Assembly (NCBI RefSeq): GCF_000967495.1
Contig: NZ_JXXU01000021.1
Location: 25,942-89,941, forward strand
DNA from: Vibrio neptunius
Lineage (GTDB): Bacteria > Pseudomonadota > Gammaproteobacteria > Enterobacterales > Vibrionaceae
Direction of reading: 5' to 3'
DNA length: 64,000 nt
Shown piece after piece: positions 59,527-64,000 of the stretch; the stretch's first letter is position 1, and each line of letters begins with the position of its first letter. The translations under genes were made by a program, and so were the position numbers. The notes below the pieces were generated by a model. It ran no database searches. It was not told where the DNA came from and was given only the letters and a program-made list of their open reading frames with translations.

Positions 59527-59960
59527 CATATCGCGTAACTTTCTCCTGACAGCACAGAAATTCTTCCTAAATCTTGGCTTGGAAAATCAGGATCTACATA
59601 CACATACATACGAGTTATTCTTTCTCCTTCAAATTCAAATACACTACAAAAACGACCAGTGGAAACATTGTTATCTGGCCAAGAAGTGCCATCGCTCATT
59701 ACACCACCTTCCTGTCCTTCAACTATTACCTTGTTTCCAGCGGTTGTTATTTGAAAACCATCTATGTCGTGCCAAATACTGCTCAACGAGCTACCAATTC
59801 TATTGCCGAACTCAACTAAAGCGCCCTTGCCTTTTGCTTGTCCAAATTTAGGAAAGAAAAAATCGACATCCTCTGAAAAAAGATCCAGATAACTAGGATC
59901 ACCGGCATCTACTTTCTTGAAATACTTAACTACTAGTTCAACTAACTCATCTTTGTTCAT
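59526..59960 (-). CDS. SnoaL-like cassette protein
   Basis: 144 residues starting MNKDELVELVVKYFKKVDAG, with AGGAAC at good spacing. FSEDVDFFFPKFGQAKGKGA and WHDIDGFQITTAGNKVIVEG are the SnoaL-fold strands, and FCSVFEFEGERITRMYVYVD the closing strand-helix. It binds or isomerises a small ketone-like ligand; the family is broad and the substrate cannot be predicted. The upstream frame to 59993 lacks support. Confidence 0.83.
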   Translation of the reverse strand: MNKDELVELVVKYFKKVDAGDPSYLDLFSEDVDFFFPKFGQAKGKGALVEFGNRIGSSLSSIWHDIDGFQITTAGNKVIVEGQEGGVMSDGTSWPDNNVSTGRFCSVFEFEGERITRMYVYVDPDFPSQDLGRISVLSGESYAI

Positions 59961-59990
59961 AATTGTTCCTATGTACGTCCTATCTTTACC

Positions 59991-60120
59991 CATCGCCCAG
60001 CCAAGCGGCTAGCAACATAACACAAAACGTATTCAGACCACTGTAAATACAAGCCAAACTTTGACGTACATTCGTCGAACGATAGCAGTTCATTTTTAGC
60101 CACTTAATTAGCGTTTGTAC
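59991..60120 (-). other. attC site (VCR-like, about 130 bases)
   Basis: On the minus strand it runs from TACAAACGCTAATTAAGTGG C through to GTGTTATGTTGCTAGCCGC TTGGCTGGGCGATGG, matching both ends of a VCR. It lies directly next to the attC-like repeat at 60131-60220, with no gene between the two. Confidence 0.7.
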
Positions 60121-60130
60121 ATAGTGATGC

Positions 60131-60220
60131 TTAAATTAAATATTAAGAGACGGTGTTATGTGGGATATCAAAGGCGCCCCAATTAACTATCGACGCCATA
60201 ATTTATTGTTAGACACGTTC
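60131..60220 (-). repeat. Second attC-like repeat after PNPOx-type gene
   Basis: The stretch TTAAGAGACGGTGTTATGTG GGA...ATCGACGCCATAA also occurs in related form at 63325-63405, immediately 3' of another cassette gene. At 63.3 kb the two halves (AAGAGAC / GTCTCTT with GGCGCAAT / ATTGACGCC) form an attC-like stem. It is probably an attC of a second type. Confidence 0.5.
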
Positions 60221-60828
60221 TAAAGGCTTGACTCGTAATACTTAACCATTTCATCTTGGCCTATCGCGTTACTTTCTAAGTTTTGTTGGTCTTTAAATAT
60301 TTGCGCTAAAGAAGGAAGAATTGAGCGATTTACTTTATAGTCATCAGACCAAAGCTTTCCTCTCATCACTGCTTTAGCACAGTGAAAATACATACTTTCT
60401 ATCACTATTTTGATAACAACCTTAGGAGGCTTACTCCCATCAGGACAAACCGATAACAAGTTGGAGTCAGTATGAATACTCGCTGTTCCTTTGATACGAA
60501 CAACTTCATCAATTCCATTGACCATCAACAACAGCCCTACTTTCGGGTTACTGATAATATTTTTAAGGCCATCAATTCGATTATTCCCCGAGCTATCGGG
60601 AAGTAATACCGTTGATTCATCTAAAACTTTAATGAAGCCAGGCTCTCCTCCCTTTGGGGAGAGGTCAACATAGCCTTGTGAATCAGTAGTACTTAGAACC
60701 GAGAAATGGCAATTATTTATTAGCCTAATGGCATGAACATCCAGAGTAGATAGAACTTTATTTTTAGCCCTCGCACTTGGCTCTGCGTAAATTTCTTTTA
60801 ATTGCTCTATCGTTTTAATTTCACTCAT
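60220..60828 (-). CDS. Pyridoxamine-phosphate-oxidase-fold cassette protein
   Basis: About 202 residues starting MSEIKTIEQLKEIYAEPSAR AKNKVLSTLD. FSVLSTTDSQGYVDLSPKGG and NNRIDGLKNIISNPKVGLLL with YFHCAKAVMRGKLW are the typical split-barrel FMN-binding pattern of MSMEG_1061-like PNPOx proteins. It probably binds flavin or F420 and acts in redox or detoxification. The ATG at 60828 is chosen because the fold starts there. Confidence 0.85.
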   Translation of the reverse strand: MSEIKTIEQLKEIYAEPSARAKNKVLSTLDVHAIRLINNCHFSVLSTTDSQGYVDLSPKGGEPGFIKVLDESTVLLPDSSGNNRIDGLKNIISNPKVGLLLMVNGIDEVVRIKGTASIHTDSNLLSVCPDGSKPPKVVIKIVIESMYFHCAKAVMRGKLWSDDYKVNRSILPSLAQIFKDQQNLESNAIGQDEMVKYYESSL

Positions 60829-60851
60829 TCTATTTTGTTCTTCCATAAAGG

Positions 60852-60950
60852 TATAACGCATGTAATAAGGTGACCGAGCTAAACTGACAAAGCACACCGG
60901 ACTTCATACCCAAACTGCCGAGTGTAACGGGTCACCTTGTTTGCTTATTA
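60852..60950 (-). other. attC-like site with long perfect stem
   Basis: On the minus strand AATAAGCAAACAAGGTGACC and, 60 bases on, GGTCACCTTATTACATGCGT TATAC form a stem with AAGGTGACC/GGTCACCTT plus outer pairing TTATTA. The stop codon TAA of the gene at 60948 begins the site and the last bases GTTATAC fit the GTTRRRY core. Confidence 0.65.
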
Positions 60951-61505
60951 TGAGCCGTTTTCTACCTGATAGTCGACTACTAGCCCGACATTTTCTATCG
61001 GTGTTGGCAAAATATCATCCAGTGTATTAATTACTCCGTCTCTTCCATATGACCGAATATGATAGTGATTTTCATCAATAACAACATAGTAATACTGTGT
61101 CTCTCCGGACATACTGACTTGTGCTGCATCGTTTAGAAATACCAAGCTGTCTTGTGGTAAAGTGTTTTGTAAGACTTCTAATGATTCTGGGTATACACCA
61201 TTTTGAACTTTGTATAATTCAATAGCTTGTACTGCACTTGTCAATTGTACTTTCACTAACTCAGAGCGAAGATCATCGTACACTCCTCCTTGTTGTACAA
61301 AGCCCAAGTACGCAAGCGTCCCATACAAGATAAAAGTAAAACTAATACCACAAAGGCCCACTAATTTCAGTTTTGTACTTTTTGCGTTGAAACCCCAGAT
61401 AATGGCGACAATTCCAAATACAACGCCAATCAAAGGAATGAACGACATCCCACCAATTACAAATCCAAGACAACCCGGTCCTTTTTGTTTCTCTCTGTTT
61501 TCCAA
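60948..61505 (-). CDS. Membrane protein with pilin-like C-terminal domain, cassette
   Basis: 185 residues. Two membrane helices (GFVIGGMSFIPLIGVVFGIV AII and LVGLCGISFTFILYGTLAYL) are followed by a domain whose sequence (SAVQAIELYKVQNGVYPESL...SYGRDGVINTLDDILPT) resembles the C-terminal part of GspG/major-pseudopilin-like proteins. The function is not known. The duplicated 91-base element lies 55 bases upstream of its start. Confidence 0.7.
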   Translation of the reverse strand: MENREKQKGPGCLGFVIGGMSFIPLIGVVFGIVAIIWGFNAKSTKLKLVGLCGISFTFILYGTLAYLGFVQQGGVYDDLRSELVKVQLTSAVQAIELYKVQNGVYPESLEVLQNTLPQDSLVFLNDAAQVSMSGETQYYYVVIDENHYHIRSYGRDGVINTLDDILPTPIENVGLVVDYQVENGS

Positions 61506-61559
61506 TGTTCAATATCCTAAGTAGCACTTTAAGGCTTACAGCGCCCTGCTCTTACGAAT

Positions 61560-61650
61560 CACCTCATAATTTCTATATAAAACAATGAGTAGATGCGCAA
61601 TGTTCAGATTCTACAGCCAAGCTTTTGAGAATCAATGCCTCTACATCCAC
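61560..61650. repeat. Duplicated 91-base element (copy 1)
   Basis: This element recurs at 62998-63088 with four mismatches and lies upstream of a cassette gene in both places. It starts CACCTCATAATTTCTATATA and ends CTCTACATCCAC. See findings. Confidence 0.9.
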
Positions 61651-61656
61651 CAAATT

Positions 61657-61679
61657 AAATTCAGGACACACACCAAAAG
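61657..61679. repeat. Short repeat AAATTCAGGACACACACC
   Basis: A 23-base sequence identical to segments at 58706-58728 and 63199-63221. Copies 1 and 3 are followed by a longer shared block; this one is not. Confidence 0.85.
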
Positions 61680-61717
61680 ATTTCTGTATGGATAATTTCC
61701 CTATCCAATTGTTATGT

Positions 61718-62314
61718 TCAATTCAGTTTAAATGATTCAACAAAATCCTTGATCCTAGTATCTGACCCTTCAACGAAAATATCTCCATCAGAAGGCTTGT
61801 TAACAAAAATGTATGCTGCTCTATTTCCTGCTTCGACATAATACGCTAAATGAGTAATAGTAAGCTCAGGTCTATCTTGCATAACAGATTTTGTTGCTGG
61901 AATTTTTTGTTTAAAAGCTAGTTGCTTAGTTTTGAAACCACTAATTGTTATACTTTCAACATTTGTTGGCTCTACTGGCGTACCGTAAAAAGACTCAAGT
62001 TGTTGATAGTAAGCACCCCGAACAATCTCTTCTAAGTTTTCTTCTGTTTCTACACCACTAAACACAAACACCTTATAGACCTCCATTGGAGCAGCTGTAG
62101 AGGTAAAAACCACTTGGTTTTCTCTATAACTATACTGTTCCTGAACTTCCATATACCGATTGGCGTAAGCATCAGATTTAAATGGCATTGATACAGAAAA
62201 ACTCTCATCTTTTGCAGTATAAATGTCATCCTCGATCTGCCCCTGAGTACTTGCACAGCCACAGAGCACAATTACTGCGCAAAGCGCTAACCACTTTATG
62301 AATGTAGATTTCAT
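61718..62314 (-). CDS. Lipoprotein cassette
   Basis: 198 residues. The signal peptide has lipobox VLCGC, giving a lipidated Cys near residue 20. The mature region (FSVSMPFKSDAYANRYMEVQ, FVFSGVETEENLEEIVRGAY, TKQLAFKQKIPATKSVMQDR, YYVEAGNRAAYIFVNKPSDG) is mixed beta/alpha and unlike named families that I recognise. Because many integron cassettes encode exported proteins, a cell-surface role is plausible. Confidence 0.78.
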   Translation of the reverse strand: MKSTFIKWLALCAVIVLCGCASTQGQIEDDIYTAKDESFSVSMPFKSDAYANRYMEVQEQYSYRENQVVFTSTAAPMEVYKVFVFSGVETEENLEEIVRGAYYQQLESFYGTPVEPTNVESITISGFKTKQLAFKQKIPATKSVMQDRPELTITHLAYYVEAGNRAAYIFVNKPSDGDIFVEGSDTRIKDFVESFKLN

Positions 62315-62329
62315 GATTTCTCCTCATGC

Positions 62330-62437
62330 AAAACAACGCTGCGCTAAGCAGCCGAAAACATGTGACTGCACTTTTGCGAAGCAACAATGCCGCGTATTTG
62401 AGTCAGTTTGATCGTGTTGCGATGCGCTTACCAAACC
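62330..62437 (-). other. Possible attC site
   Basis: On the minus strand, after the stop TAA at 62438-62440, the sequence contains CGCGGCATTGTTG and ends with GGCTGCTTAGCGCAGCGTTG, similar to the inner left arm and right arm of a VCR. Spacing and arm pairing are not fully convincing. Confidence 0.4.
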
Positions 62438-62965
62438 TTACGCTAGTAAGCCATAAATAGCAGAATCTGATACAACACCATTAACTTCCCAACGCTGCCT
62501 CAGATAGCCTTCTTTTACAAACCCTAGTCGCTCCAATGCTTTACTTGAAGATATATTATCTGGATCTATCTCAGCTTCAATTCTACGTAAATGTAGAATA
62601 TTAAATGCGTGGTCGACTAGTGCATTACCGGCCTCAAGTACAATACCTTGGCCCCAGAACTTACGGCTTATACCGAAACCTATTTCGGCACGTTTTGATT
62701 CTTTGTGATAGTTAAATAACATTATCTTACCTAGAAGCTCTCCCGTGTCCTTTAGGTAAATGCCTAACGTTACTTCTATATTTCTATTCATTGCTTCTGT
62801 GCTACTGGCTATAAATGACCTAGCCTCATCAATAGAACTCCAAGGTTCAGTGTTCCAATATTTCATGACCTCATGGTCTGAGAAGATATCAAACAGTTCT
62901 TTTGCGTCACCTTCAGTTAAAGCCCTTAGTATTAGTCGCTCTGTTTCAATTTTTGTTATTAACAT
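62438..62965 (-). CDS. RimJ/RimL-type GNAT acetyltransferase cassette
   Basis: 175 residues starting MLITKIETERLILRALTEGD AKELF. The acetyl-CoA motif reads IGFGISRKFWGQGIVLEAGN and motif B IDPDNISSSKALERLGFVKE GYLRQRW, both complete. It lies just downstream of the second copy of the 91-base element, which probably holds its promoter. Substrate unknown. Confidence 0.88.
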   Translation of the reverse strand: MLITKIETERLILRALTEGDAKELFDIFSDHEVMKYWNTEPWSSIDEARSFIASSTEAMNRNIEVTLGIYLKDTGELLGKIMLFNYHKESKRAEIGFGISRKFWGQGIVLEAGNALVDHAFNILHLRRIEAEIDPDNISSSKALERLGFVKEGYLRQRWEVNGVVSDSAIYGLLA

Positions 62966-63405
<440 letters not shown>

Positions 63406-63846
63406 TTAAAAGGATAGACGTAACTCTATTTCACGCCCTTCAACTAAGTGACCTGTTGATACAAAACCACAACTTTCGTAGAAGCCTTGAGGGCTACCTG
63501 AACCTGTAACAACACTTGTGTATAGAGTCGATATTCCGAACTCATTAACCAATGCTGATTTCAACAAATCGATAGCGATACGCCCGAACCCCTTTGACTG
63601 TTGAGACTTATCAAGCATGAACCGCCAAAGTTCAAACTTACCTGAAACTGTGTCTGCGTTTACTAAAACAAAGCCAATTGGATTATTGTCAGAGTAGATA
63701 CCTTTGAACCAAGGAAAGCTCATAAAGTTTGCTTCAGCCAATGAAATAGCATTGCTATCAACATGATTTAGCTGATTTTGAGCTACCTGTAACTGGCAAA
63801 TCTCATAGAAGTTCGTTTTGTCTATACTTCTTAACTCGATGCTCAT
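63406..63846 (-). CDS. GNAT family N-acetyltransferase cassette
   Basis: 146 residues. MSIELRSIDKTNFYEICQLQ opens the fold, MLDKSQQSKGFGRIAIDLLK is the coenzyme-A motif, and VVTGSGSPQGFYESCGFVST is motif B. The gene is bounded by the attC-like site on its 3' side and a clear VCR site on its 5' side, so it is one complete cassette. Substrate unknown. Confidence 0.88.
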   Translation of the reverse strand: MSIELRSIDKTNFYEICQLQVAQNQLNHVDSNAISLAEANFMSFPWFKGIYSDNNPIGFVLVNADTVSGKFELWRFMLDKSQQSKGFGRIAIDLLKSALVNEFGISTLYTSVVTGSGSPQGFYESCGFVSTGHLVEGREIELRLSF

Positions 63847-63867
63847 ACTACCAATTTCCTACAAAAA

Positions 63868-63985
63868 CATAACGCCCGCTTAAGTGGTGAGCAACGCAAT
63901 ACGGTGTTTCCGTATACCACCTTAATCACTAAAATCAACGCATAGTAAAAATGCCACGCGTTGCGAATCCGTCTTGAAGCGTTTG
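63868..63985 (-). other. attC site (VCR-like) of the next cassette
   Basis: The minus strand reads AAACGCTTCAAGACGGATTC GCAACGCGTGGCATTTTTAC through GCGTTGCTCACCACTTAAGC GGGCGTTATG, a near-complete VCR with both arms. It belongs to a cassette whose gene starts beyond the window end. Confidence 0.9.
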
Positions 63986-64000
63986 ATACTCATTGAGCCT

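Overview
The window looks like a piece of a Vibrio (gammaproteobacterial) genome, perhaps the second chromosome or another accessory-rich part. The evidence is gene content typical of vibrios (VlpA/Blc lipocalin, VF530-type DNA-binding protein, YaiL/DUF2058, CLCA_X protein, RNase T2, periplasmic-type alpha-amylase) and VCR-like integron attC sites in the last 10 kb. No rRNA, tRNA, CRISPR array, transposase or integrase gene was seen.

Layout. (1) 1-13.9 kb: small, mostly minus-strand genes of the kind often seen in cassette arrays (seven GNAT acetyltransferases, flavin reductase, glyoxalase, lipocalin, GFA, PhnA/YjdM, DUFs), but without recognisable attC sites; a DUF2058 gene and a DUF417 membrane protein lie on the plus strand. 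(2) 14-18.9 kb: a BASS-family transporter, a divergent LysR/glutathione-S-transferase pair, and a second divergent pair of a LysR regulator with a stand-alone AccD (acetyl-CoA carboxylase beta) paralog. (3) 18.9-32.6 kb: a long tightly packed minus-strand operon encoding, in order of transcription, a cupin/haem-oxygenase-like diiron fusion, a two-subunit Rieske oxygenase, a class III CoA-transferase, an MFS transporter, a TauD-type dioxygenase, an AAHS-type MFS transporter, a BtaA-like 3-amino-3-carboxypropyl transferase, a PaaK-like aryl-CoA ligase, an Ntn hydrolase, an asparaginase-lectin fusion and a papain-like-fold protein. A SgrR-like regulator (33.6-35.2 kb) sits upstream. This is the strongest candidate for an undescribed pathway. 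(4) 35.6-41.4 kb: CLCA_X metallopeptidase-like protein, secreted alpha-amylase with starch-binding modules, AraC regulator, MATE exporter. (5) 41.6-47.1 kb: a plus-strand operon of BKACE (DUF849), serine hydrolase, beta-ketoadipyl-CoA-type thiolase, a HemB paralog, an EamA exporter and a SnoaL-LuxR fusion regulator. (6) 47.3-53.6 kb: DUF6435, TPR protein, a DUF6058-like protein, secreted RNase T2 and a 792-residue secreted protein with a helical N-terminal region and ricin-like repeats. (7) 53.7-64 kb: the distal end of a chromosomal integron read on the minus strand, with cassettes including YbaK, Nudix, glyoxalase, GNATs, a FosA-type fosfomycin-resistance enzyme, flavin reductase and others, separated by VCR-like attC sites. 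The integrase would lie beyond position 64000.

How the parts may work together. Regions 3 and 5 both contain CoA-ester chemistry and aromatic or acyl oxidation, each with its own transporter and regulator. Region 3 could import and activate an aromatic acid, attach a methionine-derived C4 unit and oxidise it, or it could degrade such an aryl-amide; the sequence does not decide between synthesis and breakdown. Region 5 looks like a beta-keto-acid/beta-ketoadipate-type degradation route to which a porphobilinogen-synthase paralog has been joined. All function calls come from reading motifs in the translated sequence; no database search was run.
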